DNA of 64,000 bases from Paraburkholderia caffeinilytica. Its GTDB lineage: Bacteria > Pseudomonadota > Gammaproteobacteria > Burkholderiales > Burkholderiaceae. The position numbers and the translations under genes were made by a program. Positions 9,405-18,672 of the stretch are shown piece by piece (position 1 is the stretch's first letter; every line of letters begins with the position of its first letter). Below the pieces are notes generated by a model. That model was given only the letters and a program-made list of their open reading frames with translations. It did not search any database and was not told the DNA's origin. Where the stretch lies: assembly GCF_003368325.1 (NCBI RefSeq), contig NZ_CP031467.1, positions 4,154,001 through 4,218,000 on the forward strand, read 5' to 3'.

Positions 9405-11696
9405 ATGACGGGATCGAAATCAAACAAGATCGATGCACGACCAGAACACGTGAATTCAGGCGCTCCTGAAATACAGTCTGGACAATCCGATGCGTTTGCG
9501 ATGCAGGCGCAAATTGCTGAAGGCATTTCGCGTCGCACATTTCTATACAGCCTCGGAGCATTGGCTCTATCCGCCTGCGGCGGCGGAGGAGGAACTTCGT
9601 CGGCTCAGGCGTCCCAGTCATCGCAATCGGTGGCCGCATCGCGCGCTGCAGTGCAGAGCAGTTCGTCGTCGAGCGCGTTTGTGCATCCAGGTTTGTTGCA
9701 TACCCAGGCGGACTTCGATCGGATGAGCCAGAAGGTCGCGGCGCAAGCGTCCCCCTGGATCGATAGCTGGAACATCCTGATCTTGAATAGTCACGCAAGC
9801 CTGTCGTGGACGCCTAACCCGCAGGAGGTTGTCTATCGGGGTGATGACGGGGTTCATACGCAGAACTACGGCTCGCTGTTCAATGACATCGCTGCGGCTT
9901 ACGCGTGCGCGTTGCGCTGGAAAGTCACGGGCAACACAGCTTATGCCGACAAGGCGGTGCAGATCATGAACGCCTGGTCGTCCAAGTTGACTGGGTTGGG
10001 CGGCGATTCGAACGTCGATCTCGCGGCAGGCATCTACGGCTATGAATTCGCCAATGTCGGTGAAATCATGCGCGCCTATTCAGGTTGGGCAGCCGCCGAC
10101 TTCGCCAGCTTCCAGAACATGATGCGCAGCTACTTCTATCCGATCAACCACGATTTCATCAATCGGCACAACAACACCGAGGTGACGCACTATTGGGCCA
10201 ACTGGGATCTGTGCAACGTGGCATCGATCATGGCTATCGGTGTGCTGTGCGACGACCAGTCGCTATTCGACGAGGCTGTCACGTACTTCAAGAGGGGCGC
10301 GGGCAACGGCGCGATTCTGCAGGCCGTCTACTACGTCCATCCGGGCTATCTGGGTCAATGGCAGGAGTCGGGGCGTGACCAGGGACACGCCACGCTCGGC
10401 ATCGCACTCGGGGGAGCGATCTGCGAAATGGCCTGGAATCAGGGTGTCGATCTGTACGGTTACGATAACAACCGGTTCCTCATGGGGGCGGAATACGTTG
10501 CGAAAAGCAACCTGATCGAGTCGGGTACGACCTTTTACACCGTGCCCTACATCCGCTACAACAATGTAGACAACGTGAACCAGGCCGTGTTTTCGACTTC
10601 GGCTCAAGGTACGGCGCGCCCTTGCTGGGCGCTGGTTTACAACCACTACGTCAACCGCAAGGGCTTGGCCGCGCCTTATACGCAGAAGTTCGCGACGCTG
10701 GTCCAGCCTGAAGGTGGCGGAGGCAACTATGGACCGAACAGCGGCGGCTACGACCAACTAGGCTACGGAACGTTGACCTGCACGCTCGACGCGATCGGGA
10801 GCGGCGTGGCGCCGAGCGTGCTCGTCGCGATTGCGAGCGCAGGGCAGGTCATCCTGTCGTGGTGGGGCACCGCGTACGCGACGAGCTATAACGTCAAACG
10901 CGGCACCACGTCCGGCGGACCCTACACATCCATCGCGAGTGGTGTTACCGATCTGCTCAGTTATACGGACAGCGGTCTCGCGGCCGGGACCTATTACTAC
11001 GTCGTGACCGCGGTGACACCGTCCGGTGAAACGGCTGCGTCAAACGAGGCCGTTGTGACCACTGCGGTGCAACTGCAGACCTACCTGGCATTCGACGAAA
11101 GCAGTGGCGCCAGTGCGGCGGATTCGAGCGGAAACGGACATTCCGGCACGCTGGTTGGCGGTGCGAGCCGGGCGGTTGGCAAGAAGGGCAATGCCGTGTC
11201 GCTCGACGGCAGCACGGGTTATGTCAGCCTGCCAGACAACATCGTGGCCGACGTGTCGGACTTTACGATCGCGGCGTGGGTGTATTGGAACGCGGCGAAG
11301 ACCTGGGAGCGTGTATTTGACTTCGGTTCCGGCACGGGTCGCTACATGATGCTGACCCCGCGCGCCAATAGCGGGTTCGCACGCTTTGCCATCACGCTCA
11401 ACGGTGGCGCGGGCGAGCAGGACATCAACGGCAATGTCGCCCTGCCGACCGGGCAGTGGGTGCACGTCGCGGTGACGTTATCGGGCAGCGTCGGTACGCT
11501 GTATCTGAATGGCGGGGAGATCGGCTCCAGCACGGCGATGTCGTTTTCACCGTTCCATCTGGAAAGCACCAGCCAGAACTGGATCGGACGATCGCAGTTC
11601 TCAGGCGATCCGTACTTCAACGGATTGATCGACGAGTTCCGCATCTACCGTAACGCGCTCAGTGCGGAACAGATCGCGGCATTGATTTCGGCGTAG
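9405..11696 (+). CDS. Exported alginate-lyase-like polysaccharide lyase with FN3 and LamG domains
   Basis: A 763-residue multidomain lipoprotein. ATG at 9405 follows GGAGTGGAGA. Residues ~42-58 carry a twin-arginine lipoprotein signal, SRRTFLYSLGALALSAC, with lipobox Cys58, followed by a Gly/Ser/Ala-rich linker. Residues ~90-450 resemble the alpha/alpha-barrel alginate_lyase family (PL5-like), with the polar block RHNNTEVTHYWANWDLCN as likely active-site region. Residues ~460-555 are an FN3-type domain and ~560-763 a LamG/concanavalin-like jellyroll ending in FNGLIDEFRIYRNALS, typical of carbohydrate-binding modules. Likely a periplasmic or outer-membrane enzyme on uronate-rich polymers; the exact polymer is unknown. 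The AT-rich upstream gap suggests separate regulation or transfer. Confidence 0.82.
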   Translation: MTGSKSNKIDARPEHVNSGAPEIQSGQSDAFAMQAQIAEGISRRTFLYSLGALALSACGGGGGTSSAQASQSSQSVAASRAAVQSSSSSSAFVHPGLLHTQADFDRMSQKVAAQASPWIDSWNILILNSHASLSWTPNPQEVVYRGDDGVHTQNYGSLFNDIAAAYACALRWKVTGNTAYADKAVQIMNAWSSKLTGLGGDSNVDLAAGIYGYEFANVGEIMRAYSGWAAADFASFQNMMRSYFYPINHDFINRHNNTEVTHYWANWDLCNVASIMAIGVLCDDQSLFDEAVTYFKRGAGNGAILQAVYYVHPGYLGQWQESGRDQGHATLGIALGGAICEMAWNQGVDLYGYDNNRFLMGAEYVAKSNLIESGTTFYTVPYIRYNNVDNVNQAVFSTSAQGTARPCWALVYNHYVNRKGLAAPYTQKFATLVQPEGGGGNYGPNSGGYDQLGYGTLTCTLDAIGSGVAPSVLVAIASAGQVILSWWGTAYATSYNVKRGTTSGGPYTSIASGVTDLLSYTDSGLAAGTYYYVVTAVTPSGETAASNEAVVTTAVQLQTYLAFDESSGASAADSSGNGHSGTLVGGASRAVGKKGNAVSLDGSTGYVSLPDNIVADVSDFTIAAWVYWNAAKTWERVFDFGSGTGRYMMLTPRANSGFARFAITLNGGAGEQDINGNVALPTGQWVHVAVTLSGSVGTLYLNGGEIGSSTAMSFSPFHLESTSQNWIGRSQFSGDPYFNGLIDEFRIYRNALSAEQIAALISA

Positions 11697-11866
11697 TGAC
11701 AGGCTGGCGGACGTCGGCGCCCTCTGAACGTGTCGGCATCCGCGCACCATTCGCGAACATATGCAGAACTGATTTCATATTGTGATTGCGGGTCCACGCA
11801 TAACGCGAGGCCGCGGAAGCTGGCAACAATTTGGGCATCGTCCCTGACAATCAAGGATCTTTCGTA

Positions 11867-12505
11867 ATGGGACATTCCCAGGACTTCCTGCAGCGATTCA
11901 GTGGGACAATCACGAGTCGTGACCGGGCCATAATGTTTCGTCAAAGACCAGTCACAGTCTGGTTGACAGGGTTATCCGGGGCGGGAAAATCGACCATCGC
12001 TTTCGAACTCGAACGGCAACTGGTGTCGTCAGGCCACGCGTGCTATGTCCTCGACGGTGACAACATCCGCCATGGATTGACATGTGATCTCGGCTTCGGC
12101 CACGTCGACCGGCGCGAGAATATCCGCAGGGTCGCACACGTAGCCCAATTGATGAACGACGCCGGCCTGATCGTCATTGCGGCGTTGATTTCGCCCTTGC
12201 GCGAAGATCGAGAAGCGGCGCGCAAGATCATTGAGCAGGACAAATTTGTCGAGACCTATGTTTGTACATCCGTCGACACGTGCGAGCGTCGCGACCCAAA
12301 AGGTCTGTATGCCAAGGCGCGTTCCGGGGAAATTGCTTCGTTTACGGGCGTGTCGGCACCCTATGAATCGCCGCAGAATCCTGATCTGCGAGTGGACACT
12401 GCGACATCGACCGTGGACGAATGCGTATCGGGCATTCTCGATTACTTGCGCAATACGAGTCTTGTGGATTCCCGATGGCCTGATGGTGTTCGGTCGAGAA
12501 AGTAA
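11867..12505 (+). CDS. cysC: Adenylyl-sulfate kinase (APS kinase)
   Basis: A 212-residue cytoplasmic kinase that phosphorylates adenosine 5'-phosphosulfate to PAPS. Visible: Walker A loop LTGLSGAGKST, the APS-site block DGDNIRHGLTCDLGF, and the family block RRDPKGLYAKARSGEI with FTGVSAPYESPQNPDL. The ATG at 11867 was chosen because AAGGA lies 9 bp upstream; an in-frame start at 11831 adds 12 residues. No ATP sulfurylase genes (cysD/cysN) adjoin it, so it is an orphan copy. PAPS serves sulfate assimilation or sulfotransferases; the neighbouring polysaccharide lyase is only a positional hint. Confidence 0.93.
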   Translation: MGHSQDFLQRFSGTITSRDRAIMFRQRPVTVWLTGLSGAGKSTIAFELERQLVSSGHACYVLDGDNIRHGLTCDLGFGHVDRRENIRRVAHVAQLMNDAGLIVIAALISPLREDREAARKIIEQDKFVETYVCTSVDTCERRDPKGLYAKARSGEIASFTGVSAPYESPQNPDLRVDTATSTVDECVSGILDYLRNTSLVDSRWPDGVRSRK

Positions 12506-12642
12506 GATCGCGTGACGACGAATGCCAATTAACGGTGGCACAAACCGATAACGTCATGATGCCTCCGCCATGCGCGGTTGCCGGGGAACCAGTGTGAATC
12601 TGGCGGACGCGCGTCAAACGGAACGGCGCCCACCGGACCAGC

Positions 12643-13698
12643 TCATGCCGTCAGATGTGGCCCAAGCAGTGACAGGTCGGCACCGCCGAGGCGGTCGCTC
12701 GCGGTCTGCAACTGATGCCAGTATGGGTAAAGCAGAGGAGGCGCACTGACCTTGTCCAGCCGTGCGCGCTGATCTGCGCTCAGGGTGACGTTCGCCGCGC
12801 CGAGGTTGTCCTGCAACTGCGCCTCATTGCGTCCGCCGATGATGACCGAGGTGACGGCGGGTCGCGCCAGCGTCCACGCCAGCGTGACCTGTGCAGCGGA
12901 CGCCTTATGCTCCTCGGCAATCTCAACAAGCGTGTCGACGATCGACCACAGACGTTCCTCGTCGCGAATCGGTGGCTCAGTCCAGCCGGCTAACTGGCGC
13001 GTGCCTTCCGCTGAGGCATTGCGGCGATGCTTGCCGGACAGCAGGCCGCCTGCAAGCGGACTCCAGACCAGAATGCCGAGCCCCTGGTCGAGCGCGATTG
13101 GCGCGAGTTCGTATTCGGCTTCGCGCGCTTCGAGCGTGTAGTGGATCTGCTGGCTGATGAAACGCGGCAGACGGTCACGTTCGCTCACATGCCGCGCCTT
13201 CATCAAGTGCCAGCCCGAGTAGTTCGAACAACCGACATACCGGATTTTGCCGTGCCGCACGAGCAGGTCGAGTGCTTCGAGCGTTTCCTCGAGCGGCGTC
13301 AGCCCGTCCCACTGATGGACCTGATATAGATCAATTACGTCGGTTTTGAGCCGCCGCAGGCTCGCCTCGCAGGCCTGGATCAAATGGTGCCGCGACAGGC
13401 CGCGATCGTTCGGGCCGTTGCCCATAGGGAAGCGGGCCTTCGTTGCGATCAGCACACCGCCCTTGCGCTTGCCGCCAAGTGCCTCGCCGACGATTTCTTC
13501 GGACGCGCCGTCCGAATAGACGTCCGCTGTATCGATCAGGTTGACGCCCGCGTCGATGCACATGTCGATCTGCCGGCGTGCTTCGTCAAGGCCGACCTCG
13601 CCGACCTTCGCGAATTTCCCCTTGCCGCCCATAGTCATGGTGCCCAGCGTGATGGTCGATACTTTGAGGCCTGAGCGGCCGAGTTGACGATATTCCAA
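12643..13698 (-). CDS. Aldo/keto reductase
   Basis: A 351-residue NADP-dependent oxidoreductase of the aldo/keto reductase fold. Features include the N-terminus MEYRQLGRSGLKVSTITLG, the catalytic Asp and Tyr in IDTADVYSDGASEE, a Lys in LIATKARF and a His in DLYQVHQWDG. The C-terminal NADP-binding SVIIGGRNEAQLQDNL is intact. It resembles the YajO/AKR11 group of broad-specificity reductases, but the substrate is unknown. It is divergent from the LysR gene starting near 13913, a standard regulator-target arrangement, with 214 bp between the start codons. Confidence 0.88.
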   Translation of the reverse strand: MEYRQLGRSGLKVSTITLGTMTMGGKGKFAKVGEVGLDEARRQIDMCIDAGVNLIDTADVYSDGASEEIVGEALGGKRKGGVLIATKARFPMGNGPNDRGLSRHHLIQACEASLRRLKTDVIDLYQVHQWDGLTPLEETLEALDLLVRHGKIRYVGCSNYSGWHLMKARHVSERDRLPRFISQQIHYTLEAREAEYELAPIALDQGLGILVWSPLAGGLLSGKHRRNASAEGTRQLAGWTEPPIRDEERLWSIVDTLVEIAEEHKASAAQVTLAWTLARPAVTSVIIGGRNEAQLQDNLGAANVTLSADQRARLDKVSAPPLLYPYWHQLQTASDRLGGADLSLLGPHLTA

Positions 13699-13828
13699 GG
13701 TGAAACCCTCCTGTTATGTGGACAGTATCTTGAGCGTCTGGATGGCCCCAGGCCGGACGCACTGGGGTGGGTCGTGCCATGCAGTTTTTTTGCAGCAAAT
13801 GCGTCAATGCCCTCGACAATAAAGTAGT

Positions 13829-13857
13829 TTGACTTATCGTTCCAACGGAAATATGTG
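13829..13857 (+). promoter_or_regulatory. Candidate promoter of the LysR gene
   Basis: TTGACT at 13829-13834 lies 17 bp from TATGTG at 13852-13857, a fair sigma-70 pair, about 55 bp before the chosen LysR start. The spacer contains TTCC-AAC-GGAA, a short dyad that could be an autoregulatory LysR site. Prediction from pattern only. Confidence 0.35.
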
Positions 13858-13912
13858 ATTAAATTGTGCGTTATTGGTGATGAATCTGATGGTGTCTTTA
13901 ACGAGGCGGCAA

Positions 13913-14827
13913 GTGGACCTGAAACAACTTGAGCATTTCGTGGCGGTCGCCGAAGAACGGCATTTCACGCGCGCGTCGCGGCGCCTCAATCTCGTTCAGT
14001 CGGGGCTGTCGGCGTCGATTCGTTCGCTGGAGGAAGACCTTGGCGGGCCGTTGTTCATTCGCAGCACGCGGCGTGTCGACCTGACTCCGGCCGGCGAAGT
14101 GCTGTTCGACGAAGCGCGACGTGTGCTCGCGGCCGCGCGCGACGCGCGCCATGCCGTGACGCAGGTTCATGGGCTTGCGCGGGGCCGGCTCAGCATCGGT
14201 GCGATCCACAGTCTCGCGCCGTTCGTCGATCTGCCGGCTTCATTGGCGCTGTTCCGGGCCGCGTTCAGCGGGATCGATATCCAGCTGACGCTCGACGGCT
14301 CGCGCGCGCTGCTTGATCAGGTACGCGAAGGGCGCCTCGATCTCGCGTTCACGCAGCCGCCGGATGCGCTGTCCGACGATCTCGCCTTGCGGATGTTCGC
14401 GTGCGAAGGGATGGTCGTCGCCTGCGCGACGCGTCATCGACTTGCGGGTGCGAGTGAACTCACGTTGTCTGATCTCGGCGAAGAAACGTTCGCTGATCTG
14501 CGTCCGGACTGGAGCGTGCGGCGGCTTGTCGATCGCAGTTTTGCGGCTGCGGGGCTGCAGCGCTCAATCGCCTTCGAGGTCAACGACATACCCATGTTGC
14601 TCGAACTGGTAGCGGAGGGCCTGGCGATCGCGATGGTGCCGGAATCTGTCGCAGCAGAACGCGTTCGCGACACGCGTGGCACGCCGATCGCGACGGCAAC
14701 ATTTCGCGAAAGGGAGGAACCTTGCTGGGAGCTTGCGGCAGTCTTCAAGGGCAGCGCCAGCGAACCGGTCGCACCGATCGCGCGAGCCTTCCTTGATCTG
14801 CTCGGGTTGCCGGACGCGGCGGTCTGA
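13913..14827 (+). CDS. LysR family transcriptional regulator
   Basis: Starting at GTG 13913 (GAGG 6 bp upstream) the protein is 304 residues, the normal LysR length, and begins MDLKQLEHFVAVAEERHFTR; starts at 13874 or 13880 would add a short tail. The winged helix-turn-helix is at about residues 1-60 (ASRRLNLVQSGLSASIRSLE) and a periplasmic-binding-protein-like effector domain at ~90-295. It is divergent from the aldo/keto reductase gene at 12643-13698, its most likely target. The effector is unknown. Confidence 0.88.
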   Translation: MDLKQLEHFVAVAEERHFTRASRRLNLVQSGLSASIRSLEEDLGGPLFIRSTRRVDLTPAGEVLFDEARRVLAAARDARHAVTQVHGLARGRLSIGAIHSLAPFVDLPASLALFRAAFSGIDIQLTLDGSRALLDQVREGRLDLAFTQPPDALSDDLALRMFACEGMVVACATRHRLAGASELTLSDLGEETFADLRPDWSVRRLVDRSFAAAGLQRSIAFEVNDIPMLLELVAEGLAIAMVPESVAAERVRDTRGTPIATATFREREEPCWELAAVFKGSASEPVAPIARAFLDLLGLPDAAV

Positions 14828-15087
14828 TGGAGCAGCCGTTGCTGCACCGGTGGCGGCAGAAGTTGGTTAAGTTCCGCACGGCGCAGTATGCTCACAGACT
14901 TGCAGCCGACCGCCGGTATCGAACAACCCTCAACGACTACGGAAGGACGCTGGGGGACTGCGTTCACCCAGAAAGCTAGTGCGCTCATCTGCTGATGAAC
15001 GGACAAGAGGCATTGCCAACACCCATCACGCGATGGACTGCGATGCGGATGCGATGGTATCCCGCGCAGTGATCCGGAGATCAAGCG

Positions 15088-15840
15088 TTAGAAACCGAAG
15101 CCGCCTCCGTCGACGTTCAGCACCTGCCCGGTGATAAACCTCGCATCGTCCGATGCGAGGAACGCCAGTGCGCCGGTCAGGTCGTCAGGAAGCTCGGTAC
15201 GCGGAATAAACTGGCGGGCGCACACGGCATTGAAGGCTTCGGCCGGCAGATTTGCCGCGCTGCCCGCGTGGCGTGTCAGACCCGGGGAAATTGCGTTGAC
15301 GGTGATCCCATGCGCGCCGAGTTCGGCCGCGAGGGCACGCGTCAATCCGATTACCGCCATCTTGCTGCTGGCATACGCAGACATGCCCGGCGGCGGCCCC
15401 CAGACCGTGCTGGACGCCAGATTGATGATGCGTCCCCAGCGCCGCTCGGCCATGCCGACCGAGAACGCCTGAGCGAGCAGAAACGGCGCGTCGACGTTGA
15501 CGGTCATGATCTGCCGCCACAGCGTGGCCGTAATCGACGCCAGCGGCGCCATCGGCATGAAGGCCGCGTTATTGACCAGCACGTCGACCTTGCCGACCTG
15601 TTCGAGGACCTGCGCCGCAAAGCGCTCGACATGAGCGGGATCGGCAAGATCGCAGGCGAACGTCGTAGCGCGAGCGCCGGCCGCGTTGATCTGCGAGGCC
15701 AGCGTGTCGCACGGTTCGCGGTCGGTCAAGACCAGTTCATGGCCGCTTGCCGCGAGGCGCAGCGCGAACGCCTCGCCCAGTCCGCCGGCTGCGCCTGTAA
15801 CGACGGCCACGCGACCGTTGGGTTGATTCGATGTGGTCAT
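15088..15840 (-). CDS. Short-chain dehydrogenase/reductase (SDR)
   Basis: A 250-residue classical SDR. The cofactor-binding TGAAGGLGEAFA is at residues ~16-27, NNAAFMP at ~90, catalytic Ser in INLASSTVWG, and the YxxxK motif in SAYASSKMAVIG. The C-terminus TGQVLNVDGGGFGF is typical. The Asp in LTDRE after beta-2 favours NAD(H). It is the distal gene of the long minus-strand catabolic run. A palindromic repeat occupies 15856-15930, between it and the upstream flavoprotein gene, so its mRNA may be processed or separately controlled. The substrate is unknown. Confidence 0.88.
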   Translation of the reverse strand: MTTSNQPNGRVAVVTGAAGGLGEAFALRLAASGHELVLTDREPCDTLASQINAAGARATTFACDLADPAHVERFAAQVLEQVGKVDVLVNNAAFMPMAPLASITATLWRQIMTVNVDAPFLLAQAFSVGMAERRWGRIINLASSTVWGPPPGMSAYASSKMAVIGLTRALAAELGAHGITVNAISPGLTRHAGSAANLPAEAFNAVCARQFIPRTELPDDLTGALAFLASDDARFITGQVLNVDGGGFGF

Positions 15841-15855
15841 TTCAATGTGTCTCCT

Positions 15856-15930
15856 GTCGACCTGAGTTGGCGCTTTAGCTGTCGATCAGAGTTCGCGCTC
15901 TAGTGCGTTACTCGGATCCCATGCAAAGCC
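15856..15930. repeat. Degenerate copy of a palindromic intergenic repeat
   Basis: The stretch begins GTCGACCTGAGTTGGCGCTT and ends CGGATCCCATGCAAAGCC. It matches, with substitutions, the repeat at 23570-23670 in order and flanks (GTCGACC...GAGTT.GCGCT...CCCATGCAAAGC). It sits immediately 5' of the Shine-Dalgarno of the SDR gene, the same relative position as the copy before the FAH gene. Its arms can fold into imperfect stems. Likely a REP-like extragenic element rather than a gene-specific operator. Confidence 0.6.
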
Positions 15931-15955
15931 GTATGTATTGTGAAAGCGTGGAAGG

Positions 15956-17089
15956 TCAAAGCGGTTCGCGCAGGGCTTGCTGAGCCTCGACCATCACGCG
16001 TGTGTGTTCTTCCCGCGAGCCACCGTCCTGCTCGATCTGCCCCATGCGGCCCGAGGCCGTGACCACCAGCCGTGCGCGGTCATAGTGGCGGCCCGCGTAA
16101 GCGATCAATGCGCCTTCTAGTGAATGGCGGCGCTGCAGTTCCTCAGCCAGCACGATGGCGCCCTCGACGGCGATCCCGGCGCCCGATGCCAGGTGCGGCG
16201 TGGTGGCGTGCACTGCGTCGCCGAGCAGCACGATACGCCCTTTGTGCCACGGCGCAGCGATCATATGACCGGCGAGCGGCCGGTACAGCACCCGGTGATT
16301 CCTGAGCGAACCGTCCAGCAACGCGGCGCGGAATTCTCCGATCGCTCCGCCGAACTCCTCCAGCAATCCCGCGAGCATCAACGGCCATTGTTCCGGCGCG
16401 ATGAAGTCCGTTCCGTCGCGCTTGTCGAGCACGAACAGATAGCATTCGGTCGCGCTGATCGGGTTCATCCCCGCCTTGGTGGTCTTGCCCATGTAGATCG
16501 TCGAGTTCTCTCGCAGGCGCGGCACCACCGCGCGCCACGATCCCTGGCCGGTGAACTGCGGACCGGCTATGTCCGGCATCACAAGCTTGCGCACGGTTGA
16601 ATTGACGCCGTCCGCGCCGATCACCAGATCGTAGCGGTCGCGACTGCCATCGGTGAAGAGGACGTCGACGCCGTCTTCATCCTGCGCGATATTTTTGAAA
16701 CTCAAGCCAAGCCGGACGTTCGCGCCGGCATCCTGGGTGGCGTTGCCCAGGATATCGGCCAGCACCGTGCGCATGATGCCTGCGCCGCCCGGCAGATCGT
16801 CTGCGCCCACTGCGGGCGTGATCGGCACGCTGACGTTGACGTTGCCGTTCGCATCGCAGATATCGACGGCTGTCCAGGAGCCGCCGCGGCGCAATACCTC
16901 GTCGACCACGCCGACTTCGCGCAGGCTGCGTAGCGTTGGGCCGCTGATCGTGATGCCGGCGCCGTCCGGCGCCCATTGCGGATTGACTTCGACGAGATCG
17001 ACGGCGATGCCCTGCCTGCGCAGCATGATCGCGGCACACATGCCGCCGATGCCGCCGCCAACGATCAGGACTTTCTTGACCAGTGCCAT
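15956..17089 (-). CDS. FAD-dependent aromatic-type monooxygenase
   Basis: A 377-residue class A flavoprotein hydroxylase. It has the N-terminal Rossmann motif VLIVGGGIGGMCAAIMLR, the NAD(P)H/FAD DG motif VIGADGVNSTVRKL near the middle, and the GD motif IVLLGDAVHATTPHLASGAG. No membrane span is visible. ATG at 17089 follows AGAGA; the frame is open further upstream but conserved residues start here. Such enzymes hydroxylate phenolic or heteroaromatic rings using NAD(P)H and O2. It is in line with the alpha/beta hydrolase, Rieske ferredoxin and VOC dioxygenase genes, suggesting a ring-hydroxylation step in this cluster. Confidence 0.87.
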   Translation of the reverse strand: MALVKKVLIVGGGIGGMCAAIMLRRQGIAVDLVEVNPQWAPDGAGITISGPTLRSLREVGVVDEVLRRGGSWTAVDICDANGNVNVSVPITPAVGADDLPGGAGIMRTVLADILGNATQDAGANVRLGLSFKNIAQDEDGVDVLFTDGSRDRYDLVIGADGVNSTVRKLVMPDIAGPQFTGQGSWRAVVPRLRENSTIYMGKTTKAGMNPISATECYLFVLDKRDGTDFIAPEQWPLMLAGLLEEFGGAIGEFRAALLDGSLRNHRVLYRPLAGHMIAAPWHKGRIVLLGDAVHATTPHLASGAGIAVEGAIVLAEELQRRHSLEGALIAYAGRHYDRARLVVTASGRMGQIEQDGGSREEHTRVMVEAQQALREPL

Positions 17090-17123
17090 AGTATGTCTCT
17101 GTATGCGTGGTGGAATCGTCCGG

Positions 17124-18287
17124 TCAGGCGACCGAACCGCCGAGCTGTTCGGCCAGCCAGTCGGCAATCTGATTGCCGGCGTTCAATGGGTTGTCGAGCG
17201 AACTGTGTTCGACGCCGCCTTCGCGGGCCGTGAAAACAAACAGATCTTTCTTCGGACTATTGACGAGTTGCTCAAAGGTCTGATGCGCATACTTCAACGG
17301 GATCTGACGGTCGTTCTCGCCGTGCGTGACGAGAAAGGGCACGCGAATGCGGTCCAGCACGCCGTTCAGGTGCATGTGTTCGGCCCTGGCAAAGAACTGG
17401 TCCATATCCTGCACGCCGAATACCCACTGCACGTGTTTCCAGTAGTGAGGCACCGGATTTTCGCCTTCACGCTTCAGGCGGGCCTGCTGCACTTCGCGCC
17501 AGTCGTGGTTCGCGCCCCAGACTGCGCCGCACGCGAAGCGCGGTTCGAACGCCACCGCGCGCGGGCAGTAGTAGCCGCCCAGCGAGACGCCCAGTGCACC
17601 GATACGCTGCGGGTCGACTTCATGGTGCTGTTGCAGCCAGTCCACGATCGGTGTGGCCCAGACTTCGGTGTTATGCACGGCCGGCAGGTTGGCGAGGCGC
17701 AATGCCTCACCGGTGCCCGGCTGATCGACAAACAGCGCGGACAGCCCGCGCCGCGCGAACATCGTGCCCATCACGCTTTTCTGCAGCATCTCCTTGGTCG
17801 AATCTAGACCGTTCATCACGACCACGATCGGCGTGCGTTGTCCGGGCTGGAGACCTTCGGCGCGTACGTAGAGCGCGGACAGGTGCGTGTCACGATAAGG
17901 GATCTCCACGCGCACGCAATTTTCGCGGCTCAGCTTTCGGCCCTGCTCGAACAGTTCCAGCGAGCGCTTGTAGATCGCGAGGCGGGCCTCGAAACCATGT
18001 GCCTGCATTCGCTCGGCGATGCAGTAATAGAGACCGGCGCGGCCCAGCTTTTCGCCTGCAGACAGGGTGTGGCCGCGCGCCAGATCGTCGTCGGCTAGTG
18101 CGATCAGTTTGTCCGCGCCGCCTTTCCATGCTTCGTAGAAGGCCAGCGTGCCGGGGTCGTCGCCGGCGCGGGCCGCCTCCAGCAGGGGCGCACACATTGC
18201 ATCCACCTCTCCGATGTTGCCGCCGTGGGTGAGGGCGATCATCGTCGAGAGGCTCCAGACGTAGTTGGTAGGGAAGTACTGGAACAT
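17124..18287 (-). CDS. Alpha/beta hydrolase (FrsA / DHPON-hydrolase-like)
   Basis: A 387-residue protein with a helical N-terminal cap (~1-125) and a C-terminal alpha/beta-hydrolase domain. The nucleophile elbow is GVSLGGYY (Ser235), a later Asp lies in THGENDRQIP and the His in GGVEHSSLD. Length and cap resemble 2,6-dihydroxypseudooxynicotine hydrolase and FrsA-type esterases. In nicotine breakdown that family hydrolyses a C-C bond next to a hydroxylated pyridine ring. Placed between a flavin hydroxylase and a Rieske/VOC pair, a C-C or ester bond cleavage during ring catabolism is plausible but not proven. Confidence 0.8.
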   Translation of the reverse strand: MFQYFPTNYVWSLSTMIALTHGGNIGEVDAMCAPLLEAARAGDDPGTLAFYEAWKGGADKLIALADDDLARGHTLSAGEKLGRAGLYYCIAERMQAHGFEARLAIYKRSLELFEQGRKLSRENCVRVEIPYRDTHLSALYVRAEGLQPGQRTPIVVVMNGLDSTKEMLQKSVMGTMFARRGLSALFVDQPGTGEALRLANLPAVHNTEVWATPIVDWLQQHHEVDPQRIGALGVSLGGYYCPRAVAFEPRFACGAVWGANHDWREVQQARLKREGENPVPHYWKHVQWVFGVQDMDQFFARAEHMHLNGVLDRIRVPFLVTHGENDRQIPLKYAHQTFEQLVNSPKKDLFVFTAREGGVEHSSLDNPLNAGNQIADWLAEQLGGSVA

Positions 18288-18306
18288 GGTGTAGTCGTGT
18301 CAGGTA

Positions 18307-18666
18307 TCAGTCGAAGATCGAAGGCAGCTTGGCGGGAATCCAGACCTTGCCGTTCTCAAGCCGTGCCGGCACCCTGGTGAGGTGCTGGCCGGCGCAGGGG
18401 CCGGCGAAGCAGTGGCCCGTGCGGATGTCGAAATGCGCCGAGTGCGCGTAACAGACGATGTGGCTTCCGTCGCCCGAGAGGAATCGGTCCTGCCGGTACT
18501 CCATCGGCCGATGCTCGTGCGGACAGTCGTTGAGCCAGACGAACACCTCGTCGCCTTGCCGCACGACGCATAACTGGTCATCGAGCCCCTGCCGCAGCAG
18601 GCCGCGCGAGCCGCCGTCAGGCAGATAGTCCAGCGCGCAGAGCACGCGTTCAGCGAACATCGTCAT
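18307..18666 (-). CDS. Rieske [2Fe-2S] ferredoxin-like protein
   Basis: A 119-residue soluble single-domain Rieske protein. The cluster ligands are visible as Cys48-x-His50 (CPHEH) and Cys72-x2-His75 (CYAHSAHF). It ends 6 bp from the VOC gene upstream, and 19 bp separate it from the hydrolase gene downstream, so it is tightly embedded in the operon. No catalytic iron domain is present, so it is not itself an oxygenase. It is probably an electron carrier, or an auxiliary that reactivates the neighbouring extradiol dioxygenase. Confidence 0.85.
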   Translation of the reverse strand: MTMFAERVLCALDYLPDGGSRGLLRQGLDDQLCVVRQGDEVFVWLNDCPHEHRPMEYRQDRFLSGDGSHIVCYAHSAHFDIRTGHCFAGPCAGQHLTRVPARLENGKVWIPAKLPSIFD

Positions 18667-18672
18667 GGCGCT

